The notes under the pieces are model-generated. The model made no database searches and was not told where the DNA came from. It saw only the letters and a list, made by a program, of their open reading frames with translations. Shown in pieces: positions 1 through 8,533 of a stretch of 37,486 nucleotides of DNA; position 1 is the stretch's first letter, and every line of letters starts with the position of its first letter. This stretch comes from Arenimonas metalli CF5-1 (GTDB taxonomy: Bacteria > Pseudomonadota > Gammaproteobacteria > Xanthomonadales > Xanthomonadaceae): the NCBI RefSeq assembly GCF_000747155.1, contig NZ_AVCK01000027.1, positions 1-37,486 on the forward strand, in the 5' to 3' direction. Both the position numbers and the translations under genes were made by a program.

Positions 1-28
1 TTATCCGCGTTAATCCGCGTCAAAAAAA
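1..28. repeat. Partial copy of decamer repeat, cut by window edge
   Basis: On the minus strand, directly after the glnE stop, a T-run is followed by two units of a decamer of the form CGCGGATTAA. It resembles the left arm of the larger inverted repeat at 25071-25235, whose units are CACGGATGAA and CACTGATAAA. In both places the arm lies directly downstream of a gene's stop codon. Only one end is visible, so whether a second arm exists to the left is unknown. Confidence 0.5.
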
Positions 29-2821
29 CTAAAAAACCAGCCCCAGTTCGCGACAGGCCAACGTCACCGCGGCGCGCGCGGCGTGGAGGGCGTCGTCGGG
101 GGCGACGAGGCGGGGGCGGAGGTCGAGGGTGCAGTCCAGGCCCATGTCGAGCATCAGGGCGTGGGCGGACAGCAGGGGTTCGAGGTGCTCCGGAGGGAGC
201 GCGCCGGCCTCGGCCAGGGCGCGCAGCAGGGTCGGCGTGTCGCGCGGTTCGCACAGCGCCGGATGCGCGTGCGCGGACTGCAGCACCCGCGCCTGCACCA
301 GGAACTCCAGGTCGACCAGGCCGCCCTCGCCCTGCTTGAGGTCGAAGCGCAGCGCGTTGCTTCGGTCGAGCTCGGCGCGCATGCGGCGGCGCATCGCCAC
401 CACGTCCTCGCGGATCGCCTCGGATTCGCGCGGCTCGAGCAGGGTATCGCGCCGGATCCGCTCGAAGGCCGCGCCGACGGACGCCGCCCCGGTGATCGCG
501 CGCGCACGCACCAGCGCCTGGCGCTCCCAGGTCCAGGCGCGCTGGCGCTGGTAGTCGGCGAAGCTGTCGAGCCCCGAGACCAGCATGCCCTTGGCCCCAT
601 CCGGCCGCAGCCGCACGTCGACTTCGTACAGCTTGCCCGCGGCGGTAACGGTGCCGAGCAGGCTTACTAGGCGCTGCGCGAGCCGGGCGAAATAGCGGCC
701 TGCGTCCAGCGGCCGCGCGCCGTCGGAGCTGGCGTCGGCGGCGGCGTCGTGCAGGAACACCAGGTCGAGGTCGGAGCTGAAGCCCAGCTCCTGCCCGCCC
801 AGGCTGCCGTAGCCCAGCACGGCCAGACCCGCGCCCGGCACGCGGCCGTGCGCGGCGATGATGTCGGTCTCGGCCAGGTGCAGGGTCTCATCGAGCAGTT
901 CCGCGGCCAGCGCGGCCAGGCGGCGCGCCGCGTCCTGCGGCGGCAGGCGTAGCCCCAGCGTCGCCAGCGCGAGCCGGAAGCCGATCGCCTGGCGTAGTTC
1001 GTTGAGCGCGGTCAGCGCCGCCTCGGTATCGCCCGGCGGGAAGGCGGCGCGCGCCGAGGACACCAGCGCATGGATCTGCGCTTCGTCCGGCACCGGGCCG
1101 GCGGCGCGGGAGTCCAGCAGTTCGTCGAGCAGCAGCGGGTGCGCGGCCAGGCGTTCGGACAGCAGCGCGCTGCGCGCGGTGACGTCGGCCAGGCGCGCCA
1201 GTGCCGCCGGCTGCTCTTCGAGCAGGGCGAGGTAGCTGGTGCGGCGCGTGATCGACTGCAGCAGCGCCAGCCCGCGCGGCAGCGAAGCGTCCGGCGCTTC
1301 GCTGCGGGCGGCGGCGCCGAGCAGGGCCGGCATCACGTTGTCCAGGCGCTGGCGGCCACGCCCCGAGAGCGCGCGCACCGCCGGCGTGCGGGCGAAATCG
1401 CGCAGCGCGGCGTCCTGCGCTTCCGGGTCCACGAAGCCGGCCTCGGCCAGCGCATCGGCCGAGCCGCCGTCCGGCAGCGCGCGCCAGTACTGCACGAGTG
1501 CACCGGCTGGCGCCCGGCGGCGGCCGCGCGCCTCGAGCAACCCGGCGAACTCCTCGGCCACGACGCCGCGGTGGCCATCGAGCGCCTCCAGCATCGCCGC
1601 CTCGTCGCGGTAGCCGAGCGCGAGCGCGATGCGCCGGCGCGACAGCGGGTCCTCGGGCAGGGCGTGCACCTGCTGGTCGCCCAGCATCTGCACGCGGTTC
1701 TCGAGCCGCCGAAGGCCGCGGTAAGCGGCGGCGAGCCGCTCGGCGGTGGCTGGCTTCACGTGGCCGGCCTGCGCCATCGCTGCCAGCGCCGGCAGCAGCG
1801 AGCGTCCGCGCAGCGCCGGCTCGCGCCCGGCGCGGATCAGCTGCAGCGCCTGCACCAGGAACTCCACTTCGCGGATGCCGCCGGGGCCGAGCTTGAGGTC
1901 CTCGGCCAGCTCGCGCCGCTGTACTTCAGCGCTGATCAGCGCCTTCATCTCGCGCAGGCCGTCGAGTGCGCTGTAGTCGAGATAGCGGCGATACACGAAG
2001 GGCCGCAGCGTCGCCAGCAGCCGCTCGCCCGCGGCGAGGTCGCCGGCCACCGGCCGCGCCTTGATCCAGGCGTAGCGCTCCCAGTCGCGGCCCTCGCGCT
2101 GGTAGTACTGCTCCATCGCGCCGAAGCTCAGCGCCAGCCGGCCGCTGGCGCCGAAGGGACGCAGGCGCAGGTCGACGCGGTGGCAGAAGCCTTCGGCGGT
2201 GACGTCGCCCAGCAGCTGGGCGAGCCGCTGGCCCAGGCGCGTGAACCAGGCCTCGGCGTCGAGCGCGCGGGCGCCGTCGCTCTCGCCGTGTTCGGGGAAG
2301 GCGTAGACCAGGTCCACGTCGGAGCTGAAGTTGAGCTCGCCGCCACCGAGCTTGCCCAAACCGAACACCACCAGCGACTGCGCCTCGCCGGCGGCGTTGC
2401 GCACCACGCCATGGCGCTCGGCCAGCGACGCCGACAGCGCCGCGACCCCGCGCTGCAGGGCGAGGTCGGCGATGCGGCTGCTGCCGGCCAGCGTGGCGTC
2501 GACATCGTCGAGGCCGTGCAGGTCGCGCCAGACCAGGCGCGTGGACTCGGCCGTGCGCCAGCGCCGCAACTGCCCGCCCCAGTCGGCATCGGCGCCGGGC
2601 GCGAGCTCCGGCGGCGGCGCCATCGGCGCATCCAGCGACATCGCCAGCGCGGGTTGGCGGCAAATCGTATCCACCGCGAAGTCGCTGCAAAGCGCGAGCC
2701 GCGCCAGCCGCTCGCGCAGCGCCGGATCCGCCATGGCGTCGGGCGCGCGCTCGGCGAGGCGCGCCATCGCGCGCTCGAGGTGCGCAGCGAGCTCGGCGTC
2801 GAGGTCTTGCGTGAAAGTCAT
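29..2821 (-). CDS. glnE: Bifunctional glutamine synthetase adenylyltransferase/deadenylase
   Basis: GlnE adds AMP to and removes AMP from a tyrosine of glutamine synthetase, tuning nitrogen assimilation under PII control. The protein has 930 residues, close to the usual 940-950. Two nucleotidyltransferase domains are visible. The N-terminal deadenylase half carries [19 protein letters not shown] at about 154-172 with D168 and D170. The C-terminal adenylylase half carries [19 protein letters not shown] near residue 668. Helical linker regions of the GlnD-UR type lie between and after them. The ATG start at 2821 gives [10 protein letters not shown] and a full-length N-terminus. It lies downstream of mgtE on the same strand but is separated by a strong terminator, so it is probably transcribed on its own. 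The stop is TAG, followed at once by the decamer repeat. Confidence 0.96.
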   Translation of the reverse strand: MTFTQDLDAELAAHLERAMARLAERAPDAMADPALRERLARLALCSDFAVDTICRQPALAMSLDAPMAPPPELAPGADADWGGQLRRWRTAESTRLVWRDLHGLDDVDATLAGSSRIADLALQRGVAALSASLAERHGVVRNAAGEAQSLVVFGLGKLGGGELNFSSDVDLVYAFPEHGESDGARALDAEAWFTRLGQRLAQLLGDVTAEGFCHRVDLRLRPFGASGRLALSFGAMEQYYQREGRDWERYAWIKARPVAGDLAAGERLLATLRPFVYRRYLDYSALDGLREMKALISAEVQRRELAEDLKLGPGGIREVEFLVQALQLIRAGREPALRGRSLLPALAAMAQAGHVKPATAERLAAAYRGLRRLENRVQMLGDQQVHALPEDPLSRRRIALALGYRDEAAMLEALDGHRGVVAEEFAGLLEARGRRRAPAGALVQYWRALPDGGSADALAEAGFVDPEAQDAALRDFARTPAVRALSGRGRQRLDNVMPALLGAAARSEAPDASLPRGLALLQSITRRTSYLALLEEQPAALARLADVTARSALLSERLAAHPLLLDELLDSRAAGPVPDEAQIHALVSSARAAFPPGDTEAALTALNELRQAIGFRLALATLGLRLPPQDAARRLAALAAELLDETLHLAETDIIAAHGRVPGAGLAVLGYGSLGGQELGFSSDLDLVFLHDAAADASSDGARPLDAGRYFARLAQRLVSLLGTVTAAGKLYEVDVRLRPDGAKGMLVSGLDSFADYQRQRAWTWERQALVRARAITGAASVGAAFERIRRDTLLEPRESEAIREDVVAMRRRMRAELDRSNALRFDLKQGEGGLVDLEFLVQARVLQSAHAHPALCEPRDTPTLLRALAEAGALPPEHLEPLLSAHALMLDMGLDCTLDLRPRLVAPDDALHAARAAVTLACRELGLVF

Positions 2822-2871
2822 GCCGCGATTCTGTCACGCCACCCTTGTGGGAGGGACTCGCGGGAAAAAAG

Positions 2872-2905
2872 AAAAGCCCGCAGCGCTAGGCAGCTGCGGG
2901 CTTTT
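2872..2905 (-). terminator. Intrinsic terminator after mgtE
   Basis: A perfect 13-bp inverted repeat, AAAAGCCCGCAGC and GCTGCGGGCTTTT, has an 8-nt loop. Read on the minus strand the stem runs into TTTTCTTTTTT. It is well placed to stop transcription from mgtE before glnE. The left A-run also gives it the look of a bidirectional terminator. Confidence 0.9.
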
Positions 2906-2952
2906 CGGCTCCCTCCCCCACGTCGGAAGCGCTTGCATCGTGGCGCTGTGAC

Positions 2953-2997
2953 CCGGGGCTTGCACGTTGCAGTGCAGCAAAACTTGCTGCACCCCGG
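2953..2997 (-). other. Two-tier stem-loop just after the mgtE stop
   Basis: TGCAGCAA (2973-2980) and TTGCTGCA (2984-2991) form a perfect 8-bp stem with a 3-nt loop. An outer CCGGGG/CCCCGG pair (2953-2958 and 2992-2997) can close around it. It begins about 3 nt past the mgtE stop and has no T-tract. It may protect the mRNA 3' end or assist termination. Confidence 0.5.
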
Positions 2998-2999
2998 CG

Positions 3000-4214
3000 T
3001 CAGAGCACCAGCCAGGTCACCAGGCCAAGGAAACTGCCCATGCTGACGACATCGGTCATCGTGGTCAGGAAGATGCTGGACGCCGTCGCCGGGTCGGCGC
3101 CAAGCCGCTTGAGTACCAGCGGGATCATCGAGCCGGACAGGCCGGCCACCATGCAGCTGAGCGCCATCGCGGCCAGCGTGATCATGCCCAGCAGCAGCGC
3201 ATCGCTGCCGCCATCCCGCGCCACCACCCAGTACATGGCCGCGCCCGCCAGCGCGCCCGTGACCGCGCCGTTGAGCAGCCCCAGCGTGCCTTCCTTGATC
3301 ACCAGCTTGGCCACGCCCATGCCGCGCAGTTCGCCCAGGGTCATGCCGCGCAGCATCACGGCCAGCGCCTGGCAGCCCAGGTTGCCGCTCTGCCCGCCCA
3401 GCACCGGAAGGAACATCGCCAGCACCACCACGCGGTTGATCGTGTCCTCGAAGTAGCCCACCACGCCCGCGGCGACGAACACCGTCAGCAGGTTCACCAG
3501 CAGCCAGGGATTGCGGAAGCGGAACGCGCGCCACAGCGGCGTCGCCAGCCGCTCTTCCTTCTCGACGCCGACCATGGCGCCAGCCTGGGCCGAGATCTCG
3601 AAGGCCTGCTGCTCGAACAGCACCTGGCCGCGCACCTGGCCCACCAGCCGGCCATCGTCCTCGCACACCGGATAGACCGGGTAGTGGCGCGTCACCACCT
3701 CGCGCATCGCGTCCACCAGCGTGGTCGTCGGGCGCAGGCAGAAGGGCGAGCGGATCATCACCTCGTCGAGGCTGCGCGCGCGGTCGGCGTAAAGCAGCTC
3801 GCGGAACGCGACGACGCCGAGCAGGCGCTGCTGCGCATCCACCACCCACAGGTAGGTGACCATGCGGGTCTTCACCACCTCGCGCAGCGCCTCGATGGCC
3901 TCGGCCACGGGCGTGCCGGTGCGGAACACGGCAGGCGGGTCCTCCAGCAGCCGGCCCACGGTGCCCTCGGCGTAGCGCTGGCCATCGCCCCAGTCGGTGC
4001 CGGCCGGCGCCGCCGCCATGACGCTGGCGCGGCGGGCGTTGTCCATGTCGGCCAGCAGGCTGTTGGCGCGCGCGGGCGGCATGCGCGCCAGCAGGTCGGC
4101 TACCTCGGCGGGCGCCGCGTGCTCAAGGCGCTTGAGCGCCGTGTCGTTGTCCAGCGCGGCCAGGCGCTTGGCGCGGGCGGGCGCGTCGGATTCGGCGGAC
4201 AGGGGGGTGGTCAT
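3000..4214 (-). CDS. mgtE: Magnesium transporter MgtE
   Basis: MgtE is a homodimeric inner-membrane Mg2+ channel gated by its cytosolic domains. The 404 residues show a short MgtE_N helical domain (about 10-80), two CBS domains (about 85-200), a plug-like linker, and a C-terminal membrane domain (about 235-404). Family hallmarks are PVLGGQSGNLGCQA at 270-283 and DPATASSIFLTTMTDV at 374-389, whose D388 matches the pore Mg2+-site aspartate. It is somewhat shorter than the usual 450 residues because the N-domain is reduced. TTGGAG lies just upstream of the ATG as a ribosome-binding site. It is divergent from the RND operon. No long leader that could hold a Mg2+ riboswitch is present. Confidence 0.93.
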   Translation of the reverse strand: MTTPLSAESDAPARAKRLAALDNDTALKRLEHAAPAEVADLLARMPPARANSLLADMDNARRASVMAAAPAGTDWGDGQRYAEGTVGRLLEDPPAVFRTGTPVAEAIEALREVVKTRMVTYLWVVDAQQRLLGVVAFRELLYADRARSLDEVMIRSPFCLRPTTTLVDAMREVVTRHYPVYPVCEDDGRLVGQVRGQVLFEQQAFEISAQAGAMVGVEKEERLATPLWRAFRFRNPWLLVNLLTVFVAAGVVGYFEDTINRVVVLAMFLPVLGGQSGNLGCQALAVMLRGMTLGELRGMGVAKLVIKEGTLGLLNGAVTGALAGAAMYWVVARDGGSDALLLGMITLAAMALSCMVAGLSGSMIPLVLKRLGADPATASSIFLTTMTDVVSMGSFLGLVTWLVL

Positions 4215-4372
4215 GCGGACTCCAAGTAAGGCCCCGGTAGGAACGTCAACAGGCTACCCAAAAGGACAGCGCGCGGGGCGGCTTAAGCGCGGGCAAACGC
4301 CAGGTCTTCCCGCACGTGCGATCGCCGCGGGCTCTGCGACAATGCCTGTCTTCGTCATCGCCGGCCTGCCCC

Positions 4373-5449
4373 ATGACCCGATCGCGCCTTCCGGCCCTGC
4401 TGCTGGCCTCGACCCTGCTGCTGGGCGCCTGCGCCGAAAACGCCCCGGCGCCCGAGGCCACGCCCAGCCTCACCGTCAGCGTCGCCACGCCGACCCAGCA
4501 ATCGCTGCCCCAGCGCGTCACCGCCTCGGGCTCGATCGCCGCCTGGGAGCCGATGGCGCTGGGGGTCGAGCTGTCCGGCCAGCGCGTGGCCGAGGTGCTG
4601 GTGGAAGTCGGCGACGTGGTCACGAAGGACCAGCCGCTGCTCCGCCTCGACGACCGCAGCCTGCGGATGGAGCTGCGCCAGGCCGAGGCCGCGATGGCCC
4701 AGGCCGAGGCCGGCCTCGCCGTCGCCAGCGCCAACGCCGAACGCGGCCGGCAGCTCAAGCGCGAGCAGCTGATCGCCGACAGCGAGGCCGACCAGCTGAT
4801 TTCGGGCGAACTCACCGCCCAGGCCCAGCGCCAGACCGCCGCGGCCCAGCGCGACAACGCCCGGCTGCGCCTCGGCTTCGCCACCCTGCGCGCGCCCGCC
4901 GGCGGCGTGGTGTCCCGACGCATGGTGCAGCCCGGCCAGGTGGTCGCGGCCGGCACCGAGTTGCTGACCCTGATCCGCGATGGCCGCCTGGAGTGGCGCG
5001 CCGAACTGCCCGAACGCGACCTGATCCGGGTTACGCCGGGCGTCGCCGTCGAGCTGCGCGGGCCCGACGGCGCGGCCGTGGCCGGCACGGTCCGCGCGGT
5101 GTCGCCGGCGCTGGACGCGCAGAGCCGCACCGGCGTGGTCTACGCCGACCTGCCGGCGCCGGGCGCGCTGCGCGCCGGCATGTACGCGCCCGGCGACCTG
5201 GTGCTGGGCGACCTGCCGGCGCGCACCGTGCCCGACCAGGCCATCGTCGAGCGCGACGGCTACCGCTACGTGTTCGTGCTGGGCGAAGGCGACGTGGTGT
5301 CGCAGCGCCGCGTCGAGCTGGGCGTGCGCCACGGCGGCGTCGTGCAGGTGCGCGAAGGCCTGCAGGGCGATGAACAGGTCGTGGTCGAAGGCGCCGGCTT
5401 CCTGGCCGACGGCGACCGCGTGCGCGTGGTCCCGGCCACGGAAGGCTGA
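4373..5449 (+). CDS. RND efflux periplasmic adaptor (lipoprotein)
   Basis: A membrane-fusion protein of the HlyD/AcrA type links an RND pump to an outer-membrane channel. I chose the ATG at 4373 (358 aa) over the in-frame GTG at 4316 because it opens directly on a lipoprotein signal, with lipobox LLLGAC and lipidated C20. A barrel-sandwich/lipoyl half follows (VAEVLVEVGDVVTKDQPLL), then an alanine- and glutamine-rich coiled-coil hairpin, the second lipoyl half (RAPAGGVVSRRMVQPGQVV), and beta-barrel and membrane-proximal domains. Its stop lies 5 nt before the permease start, so the two are co-transcribed. No regulator or TolC-like gene is adjacent; the pump probably uses an outer-membrane factor encoded elsewhere. 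The substrate cannot be read from sequence. Confidence 0.92.
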   Translation: MTRSRLPALLLASTLLLGACAENAPAPEATPSLTVSVATPTQQSLPQRVTASGSIAAWEPMALGVELSGQRVAEVLVEVGDVVTKDQPLLRLDDRSLRMELRQAEAAMAQAEAGLAVASANAERGRQLKREQLIADSEADQLISGELTAQAQRQTAAAQRDNARLRLGFATLRAPAGGVVSRRMVQPGQVVAAGTELLTLIRDGRLEWRAELPERDLIRVTPGVAVELRGPDGAAVAGTVRAVSPALDAQSRTGVVYADLPAPGALRAGMYAPGDLVLGDLPARTVPDQAIVERDGYRYVFVLGEGDVVSQRRVELGVRHGGVVQVREGLQGDEQVVVEGAGFLADGDRVRVVPATEG

Positions 5450-5454
5450 GCCGG

Positions 5455-8400
5455 ATGAACTTCTCCGCCTGGTCCATCAACCGGCCCTTGCCGGCCATCC
5501 TGCTGTTCATCCTGCTCACGCTGGTGGGCCTGTTTGGCTTCCGGCAGCTGGCGGTGTCGCGCTTCCCCGATGTGTCCTACCCCGGCGTCACCGTCACCGT
5601 GGCGCTGCCGGGCGCGACGCCCAGCCAGCTCGAGACCGAAGTGACCCGCAAGGTCGAGGACTCCGTGGCCAGCCTGCCGGGCATCAACAAGCTCCTCAGC
5701 ACCGTCACCGAGGGCGCCTCCACCACCTTCGTCGAATTCCGCATCGGCAAGCCGCTGGACGAAGCGCTGGACGAGGTGCGCGACGCCGTCACCCGCATCC
5801 GCGGCGACCTTCCCGGCGACATCGAGGAGCCGGTGGTCGCCAAGATCGAGATCGTCGGCGGCACGCTGGTGACCTACGCCGTCTCGTCCGACACGCTGGG
5901 CGAGGACGAGCTGAGCTGGTTCGTCGACAACGAAGTCACCAAGAAGCTGTTCTCGGTGCGGGGCGTGGGCACCGTCGTTCGCAGCGGCGGCATCACCCGC
6001 GAAGTGCAGGTGGACCTGAAGCCGGGCGTGCTGGCGGCCTATGGCCTCACCGCCGGCGACGTCTCGGCGCAGCTGGCGCGCTCGCAGCTCGAGCGCTCCG
6101 GCGGCCGCGCCACCCAGGGCAGCAGCGAGCAGGCGATCCGCGCGGTGGGCACGGTGGACAGCGCGCAGACCCTGGAACAGTTCCCGATCGTGCTGCCCGA
6201 CGGCAGCCAGCTGCCGCTCTCCGCGCTGGCCACGATCACCGACGGCCACGCCGAGCGCCGCCAGCTGGCGATGATCGACGGCGAGCCGGTGGTGAGCTTC
6301 GGCATCAGCCGCACCCGCGGCTCGAGCGAAATCGCCGTGGGCGAAGGCATCGAGGAAGCCATCGCCGAGCTCAAGGCGGCGCACCCGCGGGTGGAGTTCA
6401 AGCTCGTCAGCACCGCCATCGACGAGATCCGCGCGTCCTTCAGTTCTTCCATGGCCATGCTGTGGGAAGGCGCGGCGCTGGCCGTGCTGGTGGTGTGGTG
6501 GTTCCTGCGCGACTGGCGGGCGACGTGGATCTCGGCGCTGGCGCTGCCGCTGTCGATCATCCCGACCTTCGGCGTGATCTGGCTGCTGGGCTTCAGCCTG
6601 AACATGATCACGCTGCTGGCGCTGGCCGTGGTGGTGGGCATCCTGGTGGACGACGCCATCGTCGAGGTCGAGAACATCGACCGCCACCTGGCGATGGGCA
6701 AGTCGCCCAAGGTCGCCGCCACCGAGGCCGCCGACGAGATCGGCCTGGCCGTGATCGCGACCTCGGCGACGCTGGCGGCGGTGTTCATCCCGGTCGCCTT
6801 CATGCCCGGCATCGCCGGCAAGTTCTTCCTCGAGTTCGGCTGGACCGCGGCCACCGCGGTGATCTTCTCGCTGATGGTGGCACGCCTGCTGACGCCGATG
6901 ATGGCGGCCTACCAGCTCAAGGCCAAGCCGCACGTCGAGAAGGAATCGGCGCTGATGACGCGCTACCTGCGGCTGGTGGAGTGGGCGCTGGCCAACCGCT
7001 TCACCACGCTGGCGCTGGCGCTGGCGATGTTCATCGGCTCGCTGGCGCTGGTGCCGCTGATCCCGGCCACCTTCATCCCCGGCTCCGACCTGGGCCGCAG
7101 CAACCTGAGCCTGGAGCTGCCGCCCGGCGCGCGCCTGGACCAGACCGCGGCGATGAGCGAGCGCGCCCGCGCCCTGATCAGCGACCTGCCCGAGCTGCGC
7201 CAGGCCTACGCCACCGTCGGCGGCGTGCTCGACCTGGGCGACCCGGCGGTCAACGGCATCAGCGAAGTGCGCAAGGTGACGATGGTGCTCGACTGGGGCC
7301 CCGAGGGCGAACGCGAGCGCACGCAGAAGGAGCTCGAGCGCGAAGTGCGCAAGCGCCTGGAGCAGCTGCCTGGCGTGCGCCAGCGCTTCATCAGCAGCGA
7401 GCCCGGCGAACAGCTGATGCTGGTGCTCAGCGGCGACGACCCGGTGCGCCTGTACCAGGCCGCCGGCGCCTTCGAGCGCGACCTGCGCACCTTGCCTGGC
7501 CTGGGCACGGTCAGCTCCACCGCCTCGCTGCTGCGCCCCGAGCTGGTGATCGTGCCCGACGCGCGCCGCGCCGCCGACCTCGGCGTGTCCACCGTGGACA
7601 TCGCCGAGGCCTCACGCATCGCCACCAGCGGCGACTTCCGCCAGCGCCTGGCCAAACTCAACCTGCCCGACCGCCAGGTGCCGATCCGCGTGCGCCTGGC
7701 CGAAGAGAACCTGTCGGACGAAGCGCTGCTGTCGCTGCTGCGCGTGCCCAGCGCCAAGGGCGGCACGGTGCCGCTGTCGGCCGTGGCCGATATCCGCACC
7801 GGCACCGGCCCTTCGCAGGTGAACCGTTTCGGCCGCCAGCGCAACATCACCTTCACCGCCGAACTCAATGGCCGCCCGCTGGGCGAGGTGATGGCGGAAG
7901 TCGAGAAGCTACCGTCGCTGCAGCGGCTGCCGCCCGGCGTGCAGGTGCAGAACACGGGCGACTCGGAGATCTTCGTCGAGCTGTTCGTCGGCTTCGCGCT
8001 GGCGATGGCGGCGGGCCTGTTCTGCGTGTACGCGGTGCTGTTGCTGCTGTTCAACCACGCCAGCCACCCGCTGATCATCCTGATGGCGGTGCCGCTGTCG
8101 GCCGGCGGTGCGTTCGGGCTGATGCTGCTCACCGGCACCCTGCTGTCGCTGCCGGCGCTGATCGGCCTGCTGATGCTGATCGGCATCGCCACCAAGAACT
8201 CGATCCTGCTGGTGGATTACGCCGTCATCGCCGAGGACGAGAAAGGCATGGACATGCACGACGCGCTGGTGGACGCCTGCCGCAAGCGCGCGCGCCCGGT
8301 GATCATGACCACGATCGCCATGACCGCCGGCATGCTGCCGATCGCGCTGGGCCTGGGCGCCGATGCCTCCTTCCGCCAGCCGATGGCGGTGGCGGTGATC

Positions 8401-8508
8401 GGCGGCCTGATCACCTCGACGCTGCTGAGCCTGGTGGTGATCCCAGCGGCGTTCGCGGCGATGGAGGACTTCACCCGGCGCTTCACCCGCAAGAAAGCCG
8501 CGGCCTGA
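5455..8508 (+). CDS. RND efflux permease (AcrB/HAE1-like)
   Basis: This is the inner-membrane proton antiporter of a tripartite efflux pump. At 1017 residues it matches the family length. TM1 begins at once (INRPLPAILLFILLTLVGLF), followed by a large periplasmic loop, TM2-6, a second loop and TM8-12. The proton-relay residues are present: D399 and D400 in GILVDDAIVEVEN of TM4, and K914 in IGIATKNSILLVDYA of TM10. The gene starts 5 nt after the adaptor stop. Its N-terminal half resembles the broad multidrug/solvent branch more than the heavy-metal (CzcA) branch, but that assignment is by eye. Confidence 0.94.
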   Translation: MNFSAWSINRPLPAILLFILLTLVGLFGFRQLAVSRFPDVSYPGVTVTVALPGATPSQLETEVTRKVEDSVASLPGINKLLSTVTEGASTTFVEFRIGKPLDEALDEVRDAVTRIRGDLPGDIEEPVVAKIEIVGGTLVTYAVSSDTLGEDELSWFVDNEVTKKLFSVRGVGTVVRSGGITREVQVDLKPGVLAAYGLTAGDVSAQLARSQLERSGGRATQGSSEQAIRAVGTVDSAQTLEQFPIVLPDGSQLPLSALATITDGHAERRQLAMIDGEPVVSFGISRTRGSSEIAVGEGIEEAIAELKAAHPRVEFKLVSTAIDEIRASFSSSMAMLWEGAALAVLVVWWFLRDWRATWISALALPLSIIPTFGVIWLLGFSLNMITLLALAVVVGILVDDAIVEVENIDRHLAMGKSPKVAATEAADEIGLAVIATSATLAAVFIPVAFMPGIAGKFFLEFGWTAATAVIFSLMVARLLTPMMAAYQLKAKPHVEKESALMTRYLRLVEWALANRFTTLALALAMFIGSLALVPLIPATFIPGSDLGRSNLSLELPPGARLDQTAAMSERARALISDLPELRQAYATVGGVLDLGDPAVNGISEVRKVTMVLDWGPEGERERTQKELEREVRKRLEQLPGVRQRFISSEPGEQLMLVLSGDDPVRLYQAAGAFERDLRTLPGLGTVSSTASLLRPELVIVPDARRAADLGVSTVDIAEASRIATSGDFRQRLAKLNLPDRQVPIRVRLAEENLSDEALLSLLRVPSAKGGTVPLSAVADIRTGTGPSQVNRFGRQRNITFTAELNGRPLGEVMAEVEKLPSLQRLPPGVQVQNTGDSEIFVELFVGFALAMAAGLFCVYAVLLLLFNHASHPLIILMAVPLSAGGAFGLMLLTGTLLSLPALIGLLMLIGIATKNSILLVDYAVIAEDEKGMDMHDALVDACRKRARPVIMTTIAMTAGMLPIALGLGADASFRQPMAVAVIGGLITSTLLSLVVIPAAFAAMEDFTRRFTRKKAAA

Positions 8509-8514
8509 GGCAGG

Positions 8515-8533
8515 CCCCGGCCGCGCGCCGGGG
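8515..8533. terminator. GC hairpin between convergent genes
   Basis: CCCCGGC and GCCGGGG form a perfect 7-bp stem with a 5-nt loop in the 25-nt gap between the convergent RND permease and glycosyltransferase genes. The right arm abuts the stop codon of the minus-strand gene. No T-run follows, so termination is only suggested by position. Confidence 0.4.

Noticed and set aside
1070..3046. Long open frame of 658 codons on the plus strand opposite glnE
   Set aside because: It is the antisense shadow of a GC-rich gene: the product is rich in Arg, Ala, Gln and His with no domain, and the minus strand encodes full-length GlnE.
4215..4372. Possible Mg2+-sensing leader upstream of mgtE
   Set aside because: The divergent gap is 158 nt, shared with the RND operon, and shows no M-box-like core or convincing minus-strand promoter with a long leader.
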